A DNA stretch of 64,000 nucleotides from Fictibacillus nanhaiensis (GTDB lineage Bacteria; Bacillota; Bacilli; Bacillales; Fictibacillaceae). The DNA is taken from positions 186,001 through 250,000 of the forward strand of contig JAEACG010000001.1 in assembly GCA_016401345.1 (NCBI GenBank), in the 5' to 3' direction. The notes under the pieces are model-generated. The model searched no databases. It was not told the origin of the DNA and worked only from the letters and a program-made list of their open reading frames with translations. Positions within the stretch are counted from its first letter, which is position 1. The number at the start of each line of letters is the position of its first letter. Both the position numbers and the translations under genes were made by a program. Shown piece after piece: positions 27,427-35,620 of this stretch.

Positions 27427-28100
27427 TTCCAGTCCACTCCTTTACTCTGAATGATATAGTCAATAAAGACACCTGGCGTGACGATCTCTTCCGGGTCAAG
27501 GGAGCCTACCGGCACGATCTCTTCTACTTCTGCGATCGTTATCTGTCCGGCTGTAGCCACGAGTGGATTCGTATTTCTCGCACTCTTATCATAGATAAGG
27601 TTTCCATAACGATCGGCTTTTTTTGCATATACGATCGACACATCTGCAATTAAAGCGGGTTCGATCATATATTCTTTGTTGTTTACACTAACTTTCTCTT
27701 TGTTCACTTCAACAACCGTTCCAAGACCAACATCGACCAATATACCGCCAAGCCCCATACCACCAGCTCGTATTTTTTCAGCGAGAGTGCCCTGCGGAAC
27801 AAATTGCACTTCTAATGAACCTTCTTGCATCTGTTTACCCGCTTCAGGATTTGAGCCTATATGAGAAGCGATTAATTTCTTCACCCTTTTTTCCGTAATC
27901 AGCTTCCCGGGTCCGATCCAAGGAAAACCTGTATCGTTACTAATAAGAAAGATATCGTTAATATTCTTTTCCAATATCAGATTAACAAGTGTAGGAGGAG
28001 CACCTACTCCTCCAAAACCACCGACCATTAGTGACATGCCATTACGAAAATAGGCAGAAGCACTTTCAAGTGTAATTTGTTTATCTACACCTTTGGCCAT
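27369..28100 (-). CDS. yodS: 3-oxoacid CoA-transferase subunit A (YodS)
   Basis: The 243-residue alpha subunit of the same CoA-transferase. GMSLMVGGFGGVGAPPTLVNLIL is the CoA-binding signature, and EVQFVPQGTLAEKIRAGGMGLGG is diagnostic for the family. The C-terminal 20 residues (KQGTGSQEGQPSK) overlap the start of the beta-subunit gene. AAGAGGTGTTGTG precedes the ATG. It follows yodT by 14 bases in one operon. Confidence 0.87.
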   Translation of the reverse strand: MAKGVDKQITLESASAYFRNGMSLMVGGFGGVGAPPTLVNLILEKNINDIFLISNDTGFPWIGPGKLITEKRVKKLIASHIGSNPEAGKQMQEGSLEVQFVPQGTLAEKIRAGGMGLGGILVDVGLGTVVEVNKEKVSVNNKEYMIEPALIADVSIVYAKKADRYGNLIYDKSARNTNPLVATAGQITIAEVEEIVPVGSLDPEEIVTPGVFIDYIIQSKGVDWKWVWELKQGTGSQEGQPSK

Positions 28101-28114
28101 TCACAACACCTCTT

Positions 28115-29482
28115 TCAACTGGTCGCTTCAGTAATATATAAACCTTCTGTAATAAGCTCTTTGGTCAGTTCTCCGATGGATTGATCTAGGATCTCCATGA
28201 TATCCGTAATCTGTTCCTTCGTAACGTTCAATGGTGGGGAGATTAAAATAGAGTCTCCTGAAAACCCTGTTACTCCACCTACTGCCGGGTAAACGAGCAG
28301 TCCGTTGTCAAAACAGATGGATAATAGCCGGTCTGTAACTTTTGAAGTGATCTCAAAAGGTTCTCTTGTGATCGGATCCTTAACAAATTCAATGCCACAT
28401 AATAAACCCTTGCCTCTTACATCACCTATTAACGGGTACTTCCACTGAAGACGTTGCAGATGATTAATCAGATATTGGCCCATAGCTTCTGCATTTTCCT
28501 GAAGTCTATTTCTTTCCATATAATCGATAACAGCAAGGCAAACCGCAGCTGATTGTGGATTTGCGCTAAACGTGTGTCCACTCATAATAACTTTACTTCC
28601 CGATTCGATGACGTTCATAATACGGTCTGACACGATGGTTGCCGCCATCGGTGTATAGCCTGCACTCATGCCTTTTCCTATCGCAATAATGTCAGGAGTT
28701 ACATCCCAATGATCCATCGCAAACATTTTTCCGGTACGCCCCATACCTGTCATCACTTCATCTGCTATCAATAAAATATTATATTTATCACAGATCTCTC
28801 TTATTTTTCCGAAGTATTCGTCTGGTGGTACTATGGCTCCTCCTGAAGCACCGATGATCGGTTCCGCTATAAAAGCAGCGATCTGATCTGGCCCTATCGC
28901 TTGAATGGAAACCTCTAAGTCATCTGCACATTTTACTCCGCAACTAGGATACGTCTCTTTTAATGGACACTGAAAACAATAAGGTGGGTGTGCAGCAGGA
29001 AAATCTTCAAGCACTGACGTGAATCGTTGTCGCCTTAATTTATGACCGGACATCGATAGTGCTCCTAATGTAATTCCATGATAACTGGTCCATCGGGATA
29101 TGACTTTTGTTTTCGTCATGTTTCCTTGTTCTTGAAAATACTGAATAGCAACCTTAAGTGCTGTCTCGGTTGCTTCTGATCCACTATTAACAAAGAATAC
29201 AGAATTTAAATCACCTGGCGCATAATGTGCTAGTTTTTCTGCTAGATGTTCTGCTGATTCACTCGTAAACTGCGAACGGTATACGAATGATACATGATTT
29301 GCTTGATTCCACATCGCTTCTGCAACTTCATGAACACCGTGACCGATATTACATGTGATCGCACCTGACGATCCATCAATATATTGCTTACCGTCTTTAT
29401 CGTATAAATAGATTCCTTTACCATGACTGATAACAGGATAATCGCTTCCTAGAACCGGTTTGATGAGATGTGATTTTCTCAT
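28115..29482 (-). CDS. yodT: Class III aminotransferase YodT
   Basis: A 455-residue PLP aminotransferase, paralogous to the GabT-like gene four kilobases downstream. FVNSGSEATETALKVAIQYF, AFIAEPIIGASGGAIVPPDEYF, LIADEVMTGMGRTGKMFAMDHW and the lysine in IAIGKGMSAGYTP are present. A Cys-rich insert, PYCFQCPLKETYPSCGVKC, distinguishes it from GabT and is seen in YodT-type enzymes. It likely transaminates N6-acetyl-beta-lysine at the beta position; that is inferred from gene context. Confidence 0.83.
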   Translation of the reverse strand: MRKSHLIKPVLGSDYPVISHGKGIYLYDKDGKQYIDGSSGAITCNIGHGVHEVAEAMWNQANHVSFVYRSQFTSESAEHLAEKLAHYAPGDLNSVFFVNSGSEATETALKVAIQYFQEQGNMTKTKVISRWTSYHGITLGALSMSGHKLRRQRFTSVLEDFPAAHPPYCFQCPLKETYPSCGVKCADDLEVSIQAIGPDQIAAFIAEPIIGASGGAIVPPDEYFGKIREICDKYNILLIADEVMTGMGRTGKMFAMDHWDVTPDIIAIGKGMSAGYTPMAATIVSDRIMNVIESGSKVIMSGHTFSANPQSAAVCLAVIDYMERNRLQENAEAMGQYLINHLQRLQWKYPLIGDVRGKGLLCGIEFVKDPITREPFEITSKVTDRLLSICFDNGLLVYPAVGGVTGFSGDSILISPPLNVTKEQITDIMEILDQSIGELTKELITEGLYITEATS

Positions 29483-29512
29483 AAAAAAGGCTCCTTCCTC
29501 ATGAGGGTTAAA

Positions 29513-29642
29513 AAGGAAATATCTTATTTAAAGCTATTTTCACAGTCTCTATCAAAAAGTTTAGCGAACAGCCTGAAACGGAGATCAACTTCCAATAGCA
29601 ACAAAGTTTGCGAAAACAACCATATAAAAAAGATATTTCCTT
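29513..29642. repeat. 130-bp element with 18-bp inverted ends (MITE-like), upstream of yodT
   Basis: AAGGAAATATCTTATTTA at the left matches the reverse complement of TAAAAAAGATATTTCCTT at the right in 17 of 18 positions. Between them is a copy of the dispersed repeat (CTGAAACGGAGATCAAC, then AATAGCAACAAAG). No coding potential. It occupies most of the 170-base gap between yokU and yodT. Confidence 0.6.
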
Positions 29643-29654
29643 ACTCTACTGATG

Positions 29655-29927
29655 TTACAACTTAAAATAATTTTTCTTTAAAAACCTCGGTATGCTCATT
29701 AATTCTGAATAGGAAATCTTTGAATCTATCTTCTTTGTATCTATTAACATGAGTTGATCTTCAATCTCATCTACAATATGATCCTCTTGATATTCCATAC
29801 CACAAGAAGAACAGGATACAGAAGGGATTACAGTTATTTGAACGGCTCTTGAACCATCCGGCAGTTCCCAATACCCTGTTAATCCTGCCTGCTCTGCTTC
29901 TTCACTCTCACACCATAAGCACTTCAT
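29655..29927 (-). CDS. yokU: YokU family CxxC zinc-binding protein
   Basis: A 90-residue protein. MKCLWCESEEAE and SCSSCGMEY provide two CxxC pairs, likely one zinc site. The C-terminal half (SKISYSELMSIPRFLKKNYFKL) is conserved in YokU. GAGAGGAGG lies five bases before the chosen ATG; a longer frame upstream overlaps kamA and is unlikely. It starts 13 bases after kamA and is cotranscribed with it. Its role is unknown; it commonly accompanies kamA in Bacillus. Confidence 0.82.
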   Translation of the reverse strand: MKCLWCESEEAEQAGLTGYWELPDGSRAVQITVIPSVSCSSCGMEYQEDHIVDEIEDQLMLIDTKKIDSKISYSELMSIPRFLKKNYFKL

Positions 29928-29940
29928 GTTATCCTCCTCT

Positions 29941-31368
29941 CTATGCATTTCTTTGTTCTTCAGTAGTCGCTGAAATTCCTTCGTCTTTTGTCTGTTCAAA
30001 CTTATATTTTTTCTCTTTCAATTCATCACGTTTATCACGCTTATCTTTTAATGAACTATGCTCCGGATTCGTATCATAATTTTCTCTTCGTTCAAGGCGT
30101 TTTAATCCTTTAGGAACAAGGTTGAACGCTTCATCGCTCATGAGCGCCGAAACTCCAATCGCAGGTTTGATGTGATCTGTTCCCATCACTTCATTGAAAT
30201 AAGCATCCGCTCTGCCAGCTTGATAGTTTTGAGGCTCAGGATAAGAGGTAATCACTCCTTCAAAGTTACGTAGCACTACTTTTTCTGGTGATTGAGAGAT
30301 AAGATAGTTTGGCTGAACAGCTATTTTCCCTCCGCCTCCAGGAGCATCTACCACGAACGTCGGAACAGCATAACCAGACGTATGACCTCGCAACCCTTCA
30401 ATAATCTCTAAACCTTTTGAAACAGGTGCACGGAAATGTCCGATACCTTCAGATAGATCACATTGATAGATATAGTATGGTCTGACTCTAATCTTAACGA
30501 GATCATGCATCAGCTTTTTCATGATAGGAACACTATCATTGATCCCTGCGAGAATAACAGATTGATTGCCTACAGGGACCCCAGCATTCGCGAGCATTTC
30601 ACACGCTCTTTTAGACTCTTCCGTAATCTCGATAGAGGTGTTGAAATGAGTGTTTAACCAAACCGGGTGATACTTCTTTAAGATGTTGCATAAATTCTCT
30701 GTAATTCTTTGCGGAAAAACTACCGGAGCACGTGTGCCGATCCTAATGATCTCTAGATGAGGAATTTCTCTTAAGTTCTTTAATATATATTCTAAGATGT
30801 TGTCATTAATTAATAATCCGTCGCCGCCTGAGATCAAACAATCTCTAACTTGTGGATTATTTCTAATATAATTAATGGCTGCATCCAATTGTTTCTTTGG
30901 TACACCCATACCGATCTGCCCAGAAAAACGTCTTCTCGTACAATAACGGCAATACATGGAGCACTGATTCGTTACAAGAAAAAGAACACGGTCAGGATAG
31001 CGATGTGTAAGACCTGGAACAGGCGAATCTTCATCTTCGTGCAAAGGATCTTCCAAGTCGTATTTCGTCTTTAAGATTTCCTTACCGATCGGAACGGACT
31101 GCATACGAATCGGACATCTAGGGTCATCTTGGTCCATGAGCCATGCATAATAAGGTGTAATGTTTAAAGGTATCGTCATCGTGGAAATTTTGACGCCTTC
31201 TTCTTCTTCAGGCGTCAAGTCAATGATGCTCTTAAGATCTTTTAAATTTCTGATGGTGTTAGTAAGCTGCCACAGCCAATCATTCCATTGCTCTTCTGTG
31301 ACATCTTTCCATAATTCAAATTCACTCCAATGTTTCTTCGGTTTGAATAATCCATTCACTACAGGCAT
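29941..31368 (-). CDS. kamA: L-lysine 2,3-aminomutase
   Basis: A 475-residue radical SAM and PLP enzyme that converts L-lysine to L-beta-lysine. The 4Fe-4S ligands are Cys136, Cys140 and Cys143 in QCSMYCRYCTRRR. The PLP lysine is about K348 in DAPGGGGKIAVQPNY. A highly charged C-terminal tail (from about 430) has no known role. AAGGAGGTC precedes the ATG. A consensus sigma-54 promoter lies 36-53 bases upstream and an activator gene is next to it, so expression is very likely sigma-54 dependent. With yodP it forms the ablA-ablB pair for N6-acetyl-beta-lysine. Confidence 0.95.
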   Translation of the reverse strand: MPVVNGLFKPKKHWSEFELWKDVTEEQWNDWLWQLTNTIRNLKDLKSIIDLTPEEEEGVKISTMTIPLNITPYYAWLMDQDDPRCPIRMQSVPIGKEILKTKYDLEDPLHEDEDSPVPGLTHRYPDRVLFLVTNQCSMYCRYCTRRRFSGQIGMGVPKKQLDAAINYIRNNPQVRDCLISGGDGLLINDNILEYILKNLREIPHLEIIRIGTRAPVVFPQRITENLCNILKKYHPVWLNTHFNTSIEITEESKRACEMLANAGVPVGNQSVILAGINDSVPIMKKLMHDLVKIRVRPYYIYQCDLSEGIGHFRAPVSKGLEIIEGLRGHTSGYAVPTFVVDAPGGGGKIAVQPNYLISQSPEKVVLRNFEGVITSYPEPQNYQAGRADAYFNEVMGTDHIKPAIGVSALMSDEAFNLVPKGLKRLERRENYDTNPEHSSLKDKRDKRDELKEKKYKFEQTKDEGISATTEEQRNA

Positions 31369-31403
31369 TCTAATGACCTCCTTTATTTCTACACTATTAT
31401 TTC

Positions 31404-31421
31404 ATGCAAGAAGCGTGCCAA
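31404..31421 (-). promoter_or_regulatory. Sigma-54 (-24/-12) promoter of kamA
   Basis: Read leftward: TTGGCACGCTTCTTGCAT. TGGCAC and TTGC are separated by five bases, a full match to the sigma-54 consensus TGGCAC-N5-TTGC. The predicted start is near 31394, leaving a leader of about 25 bases with the kamA ribosome binding site. Confidence 0.85.
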
Positions 31422-31506
31422 GTTACAGAAATTTCAGAATATAACGATTAATACTATAGTTTATGCATACTCCTTTCAATGTGGGCCTTTAATTGAGAGG
31501 AATAAA

Positions 31507-31549
31507 ACAAAAATGAACTGCCGAAAATTCGGCAGTTCATTTTTGTTTT
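31507..31549. promoter_or_regulatory. Palindrome: likely activator site and terminator of the regulator gene
   Basis: TGCCGAAAATTCGGCA (31519-31534) is a perfect 16-bp palindrome extended by GAAC/GTTC arms and flanked by AAAA and TTTT on both sides, so it can act as a bidirectional terminator. The same 16-mer, with one change, recurs at 32973. Its centre is about 110 bases upstream of the -24 element of kamA, a normal place for an enhancer. Confidence 0.65.
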
Positions 31550-32934
31550 ATTTTATATTGCAGGGTTTGTCTCGGTACTCCTAGAATTTTTGCAGCTTGA
31601 AGAATATTGCCAGAAGTATGTTGGAGTGCCATCTCAATGATTTGTTTCTCATAATCTCCTAGCGCCTGTCTCAATGAAGGTATGGTTGTTAATTCTTGTC
31701 TTATTGCTACTACAGGTTCATTATTGATCGTTACATGTTTCGGAAGTAATGAAGCCTCGATTAATGAATCATCTTCAGCAAAATTCATACAGTGCTCAAT
31801 CGCATGCTTGAGTTCTCGAACATTACCTGGCCAGGAATAACGTTGTATGAGCTTTTCAGCTTCAGGTGTGAATCCTCTTACCTTTTTGCCGAACTTAAGA
31901 TTAAAGTGGTTGATAAAATGATTCACTAAGTAAGCAATATCTCTTTTTCTATCCCTTAAAGGTGGGAGTTCAAAATAAACAACATTCAATCGATAATAAA
32001 GGTCCCTTCGCAGCTTTCCTTTATCCATACAAACGTCAGGCCGTTCGTTTAACGCAGAAATAATCCTAACATCCACGCTTCGAGAAACATGACTTCCTAT
32101 TCGCTCTACTACTCCTTCTTGAACGACCCTCAAGAGCTTTGCTTGTAGTTCAACAGGCATCGAATTGAGTTCATCTAAAAATAAAGTGCCTCCATCTGCC
32201 AACTCAAACACTCCTGGCCGATCAATGGCACCTGTAAAGCTGCCTTTAGTCGTACCGAATAAGATCCCTTCAAGCAGTGGCCCCGGAATCGCAGCGCAGT
32301 TTTGAACGACAAAAGGATGGGAAGCACGTTGAGAAGAATTGTGTATCGCTTGAACAAACATCTCTTTACCTGTACCTGTTTCTCCAAATAACATGATCGG
32401 CGAGTTGGTTTGAGAAGCTTGGTTACATTGTAGTTTAACCTCTTTTAGCTCGAAATCGTTCGTGATGATATCAGAAAAATGATAAGCAGCAAAAGGTTGA
32501 TCTTTATTTGTTTTTTTCTTAACTTTCATCTTTTTTTGCAGATCGATCAGCTGTTCAGAAAGCACTTTTATTTTCGATAGATCTTTCGCTACCTCTACAG
32601 CCCCGACCAGTTCTCCATTCAACCAAAGTGGCAGCGTAGAATTCACCGTATCGATCTGTTTACCTTTGCGATTCGTGTAGGATTGATGTTCATTATAGAT
32701 GGGTTTACCTGTTTCAATTACTTTGAGTAGTGTGCTCGTTTCCTTTGTTAGAGATGGAAACGCATCAAGTACATGATGATGATGAACCTCATCTGTTGTT
32801 AATCCATCTAATGCAGCCGCTACTGAATTATAAAAAATAGTGATTCCATCTGCATCCACGACATGAATTCCTTCATCAATCGTCTTTAAAATAGCATTTA
32901 GAGTTTCTGCCGTTTCTAATGATTTAGATATCAA
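31537..32934 (-). CDS. Sigma-54-dependent transcriptional activator (PAS, AAA+, Fis)
   Basis: A protein of about 465 residues. A PAS domain occupies roughly 10-115 (ILKTIDEGIHVVDADG). The AAA+ domain (about 160-390) has Walker A GETGTGKE, the sigma-54 contact loop written GSFTGA instead of GAFTGA, and Walker B GTLFLDE. A Fis-type helix-turn-helix ends the protein (AAKILGVPRQTLQYKIK). It is expected to activate kamA and the yod genes in response to a small ligand, perhaps lysine. I chose the TTG after GGTGGTGATC, a near-perfect anti-16S match; an upstream TTG is also in frame. Confidence 0.87.
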   Translation of the reverse strand: MISKSLETAETLNAILKTIDEGIHVVDADGITIFYNSVAAALDGLTTDEVHHHHVLDAFPSLTKETSTLLKVIETGKPIYNEHQSYTNRKGKQIDTVNSTLPLWLNGELVGAVEVAKDLSKIKVLSEQLIDLQKKMKVKKKTNKDQPFAAYHFSDIITNDFELKEVKLQCNQASQTNSPIMLFGETGTGKEMFVQAIHNSSQRASHPFVVQNCAAIPGPLLEGILFGTTKGSFTGAIDRPGVFELADGGTLFLDELNSMPVELQAKLLRVVQEGVVERIGSHVSRSVDVRIISALNERPDVCMDKGKLRRDLYYRLNVVYFELPPLRDRKRDIAYLVNHFINHFNLKFGKKVRGFTPEAEKLIQRYSWPGNVRELKHAIEHCMNFAEDDSLIEASLLPKHVTINNEPVVAIRQELTTIPSLRQALGDYEKQIIEMALQHTSGNILQAAKILGVPRQTLQYKIKQK

Positions 32935-32972
32935 AGTGATCACCACCAAGAGTGCTTAATTTTTGTCACTTA

Positions 32973-32988
32973 TGCCTAAAATTCGGCA
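32973..32988. promoter_or_regulatory. Second copy of the activator palindrome
   Basis: TGCCTAAAATTCGGCA differs at one position from the palindrome at 31519. It lies in the 55-base gap between yodP and the regulator gene, so it could mediate autoregulation. Confidence 0.55.
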
Positions 32989-32989
32989 C

Positions 32990-33844
32990 TCATACTGATA
33001 AATCCTTTACCCAAATGTTCATATCCTCGTATTTATCAAAAATCTTACAGTTGTTCGCGAGCCTTCCTTTATATTCATAGCTTTTTTGATGAAACACAGC
33101 ATTCATTCCAAAAGATAGCGCTCTAGCGATCGAATAAGAACAATAGATGTTTCTTTGAAACAACTCTTTTTCAAGCTGGTCGATCAAATGCTTCATAAGA
33201 CCAAACTTTCGGTGCTCGGGTGTTGTTGCACAATCTGTTATCTCCGCGTTGTTATACGTTTCGTTCACATCTGCAGAAGCAGCACTGACGATTCTATTTT
33301 CATGCTCAATTACACAAAAAAGAGTACCCGATTCGATCATCTTCCTTACATACTCTGCATCGTTCATAGGTGTTGGATACACTTCAAACACTTCTCCATA
33401 AAGCTCTGCTAGGGACTTTGCATCCTGAATGTCAGCCATCCTTAACAAATAGTTGCTCGGTAAAGGAAGATTTTTTGCCCCTTTTGGTATCTTTATGACA
33501 TCACTTAAAATGCGATCTTCGTCCACCCAGTACTCACTGTTTCTTCTTTCTTTTTTTAAGTATTTGCACATTGCGAATGCTGATCCACCATTAAAGTAAC
33601 CTTTAAACTCACCTTCGTTCACATAGCCAAGCTCCTGCCAATAAGAGACATCATCTACTTTGGATTTTACAATGATTTTATGAAAATTATTCTTTTGCGA
33701 TTCTTCTTCAAGCCATTCTGCAAATAGAGTTACGTTACCTCGATAATCATCTGCTCTTAAGCGTTCGCTATAATAATCAAAACATGTATCTGCGATAAAA
33801 TGAGTCTCTTTGATTTTTCTGTTCTCGTAATATGTAGTCTTCAT
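32990..33844 (-). CDS. yodP: Putative beta-lysine N-acetyltransferase (YodP/AblB)
   Basis: A 284-residue protein with a C-terminal GNAT fold. ESGTLFCVIEHENRIVSAASADV and ITDCATTPEHRKFGLMKHLIDQLE carry the acetyl-CoA binding elements. The N-terminal 120 residues are another, degenerate domain, as in AblB. It would acetylate the N6 group of beta-lysine to give N6-acetyl-beta-lysine, a compatible solute in archaea and here perhaps a catabolic intermediate. The ATG follows AGGAGGCGAAACA. It lies upstream of the regulator, on the same strand as kamA. Confidence 0.85.
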   Translation of the reverse strand: MKTTYYENRKIKETHFIADTCFDYYSERLRADDYRGNVTLFAEWLEEESQKNNFHKIIVKSKVDDVSYWQELGYVNEGEFKGYFNGGSAFAMCKYLKKERRNSEYWVDEDRILSDVIKIPKGAKNLPLPSNYLLRMADIQDAKSLAELYGEVFEVYPTPMNDAEYVRKMIESGTLFCVIEHENRIVSAASADVNETYNNAEITDCATTPEHRKFGLMKHLIDQLEKELFQRNIYCSYSIARALSFGMNAVFHQKSYEYKGRLANNCKIFDKYEDMNIWVKDLSV

Positions 33845-33906
33845 TGTTTCGCCTCCTATAACTTCCTGTTTCATAATTTCCATAATAAATGCTTAAATTC
33901 CTGCAC

Positions 33907-33936
33907 AAAAAACCACCCTCTCTATAGGGTGGTTAA
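33907..33936 (-). terminator. Terminator upstream of yodP
   Basis: Read leftward, AACCACCCTATAGAGAGGGTGGTT is followed by TTTT. It insulates yodP from the genes to its right. Confidence 0.75.
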
Positions 33937-33938
33937 GA

Positions 33939-34079
33939 TCAAAGGCTATAAAATTTAGGTTGTTTTCGTATATTTGATGCTTTGACAGGAGTTGATTTTC
34001 CGTTCACACTTGCTCGGATTCCATAGGGCGTGCTGTGAGCCTCTTGCTGATTCACTCTTTTAAAAAACCATAAAATCAA
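33939..34079 (-). CDS. Possible small protein of 46 residues
   Basis: An open frame from a TTG just after the stop of the channel gene, ending directly before a terminator. The sequence contains KRVNQQEAHSTPYGIRASVNG and ends KQPKFYSL. It is basic and not recognised. No convincing Shine-Dalgarno sequence is present, so translation would rely on coupling to the upstream gene. Confidence 0.35.
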   Translation of the reverse strand: MILWFFKRVNQQEAHSTPYGIRASVNGKSTPVKASNIRKQPKFYSL

Positions 34080-34080
34080 A

Positions 34081-34677
34081 TCACAAAGCTCTATGTGGAA
34101 GTCTCCAATTCAGTTTGAGTGACAACATTCTAAATACAACTAAAGAAACAAAAAGAATCATATATTCCACTGTGCTGTTCACTATGTTAAGGCCAACGAC
34201 TAAACCGCCTAATAAAGCCCATACTGCATATATTTCTTCACGCAATACGACCGGCTTTCGACCAGCCAACACGTCACGAATCATTCCGCCTCCAATGCCT
34301 GTTAAGATTGCGGCAACGATAACCGCACTTATAGGATGATTCATGCTTGAAGCAGCGATCGCACCTTGAATCGCAAATGCTGAAAGGCCGATTGCATCAA
34401 AAAAGTGAAGGCTCCTCTTTGAAAATTGAATCATGCTCTCTGGCATAAAGAATACGATCCCCATAGAGGCAAGTGCTGATTTTAAAAGAAGCCCTTGCTC
34501 CCAAATCGAATCTACAGGGAGACCGATCAATACATTACGCAATATTCCTCCACCAAATGCCGTGACGAGCCCTAAAATAAATACGCCTAGAATATCATAA
34601 TCTTCTTCCATTGCAACTAATGCACCTGAAATGGCAAATGCGATCGTTCCAATGATGTTTAATAAATCCCAAGTCAA
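34081..34677 (-). CDS. yvgT: Trimeric intracellular cation channel family protein (UPF0126)
   Basis: A 198-residue membrane protein with seven predicted helices in two repeats. FAISGALVAMEEDYDILGVFILGLVTAFGGGILRN and AIQGAIAASSMNHPISAVIVAAILTGIGGGMIRDVLAGRKP are the duplicated glycine-rich segments of prokaryotic TRIC channels. It probably conducts K+ or a small metabolite such as glycine, as described for some members. No operon partner is obvious. Confidence 0.87.
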   Translation of the reverse strand: MTWDLLNIIGTIAFAISGALVAMEEDYDILGVFILGLVTAFGGGILRNVLIGLPVDSIWEQGLLLKSALASMGIVFFMPESMIQFSKRSLHFFDAIGLSAFAIQGAIAASSMNHPISAVIVAAILTGIGGGMIRDVLAGRKPVVLREEIYAVWALLGGLVVGLNIVNSTVEYMILFVSLVVFRMLSLKLNWRLPHRAL

Positions 34678-34747
34678 ACCCTTTCTTCCTCTCCAATCAA
34701 TATGTTCCGTATTGAATCTTATAAGGTTCTCGGCCGACTGGCAAGCA

Positions 34748-35584
34748 TTATTTTCTAAAACTTCTCAAAACATCTATCGTGCTGATCGGGACAGAACAGC
34801 TGCCAAGGTCTCCATGAAAAACTTCTCCGTTACGGAACCCATGAAAATCACTACCTGCTGTTTTTATTAAGGAGTGTTTATCTGCTAGATCTTCATAAAA
34901 GGCAACTTGCTTTCTCGTATGATCAGGGTGATTATACTCAAGTCCAACCAATCCTTTCTCTCTTAAGATTGGAATGAGTTCATCTGCTCCGTAAATGCCA
35001 GGATGAGCTAGTACAGGAACTCCCTTAGCTTTCTTGATCATTTGAATCGCTTCGATCGGAGAGATGCGGTCAGTTGAAGCGTAAGCAGGTTTTCCTTTTC
35101 CTAAATACTTTTCAAAAGCTTCAGGAAGAGATTTTACGATCCCTTTTTCCATTAGAATCTCTGCAATGTGCCCTCTTCCTACATTTCCTTTGCCATGTCT
35201 TTTCGCTTCTAACTCAGATTCCTTTACGTGGATTCCAAGGTTGTTTAAATTTTCAAGGATCATTCTATTTCTTTTATCTCTGACAGAAGTGAGCTTGCTT
35301 AATGCTTTTAAAAAATCAACATCTTCATAGTCAATAAAATAGCCTAACATATGAATATCTTGGCCGTCGTATAACGTACTTATCTCAATGCCTGGTATAC
35401 AAGTAAAACCTTCATACTTTTTAGCTTCCAACATCGCGTCATGAATTCCATTGACTGTATCATGATCTGTGATCGCTATCGCGCCAAGACCTTTTTCAAC
35501 CGCTCGCCTAATATTTTCAGCAGGAGTAAAAGTCCCGTCAGATGCAGTGGTATGTGTATGTAAATCGCTTTGTTTCATTTTCAT
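34748..35584 (-). CDS. PHP-domain phosphoesterase
   Basis: A 278-residue protein. DLHTHTTASDGTFTP near the N-terminus, AITDHDTVNG, GIEISTLYDGQDIHMLGYFID and the terminal AGSDFHGF give the metal-binding His and Asp residues of a PHP trinuclear site. The layout is that of the YciV/TrpH group, in which members hydrolyse 3',5'-bisphosphonucleotides or trim rRNA 5' ends. Which applies here is not shown. It appears to be monocistronic, 36 bases downstream of the sulfurtransferase. Confidence 0.85.
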   Translation of the reverse strand: MKMKQSDLHTHTTASDGTFTPAENIRRAVEKGLGAIAITDHDTVNGIHDAMLEAKKYEGFTCIPGIEISTLYDGQDIHMLGYFIDYEDVDFLKALSKLTSVRDKRNRMILENLNNLGIHVKESELEAKRHGKGNVGRGHIAEILMEKGIVKSLPEAFEKYLGKGKPAYASTDRISPIEAIQMIKKAKGVPVLAHPGIYGADELIPILREKGLVGLEYNHPDHTRKQVAFYEDLADKHSLIKTAGSDFHGFRNGEVFHGDLGSCSVPISTIDVLRSFRK

Positions 35585-35620
35585 CTCCTAAAAACATTTT
35601 TAATTACGGTACGTGAAATT

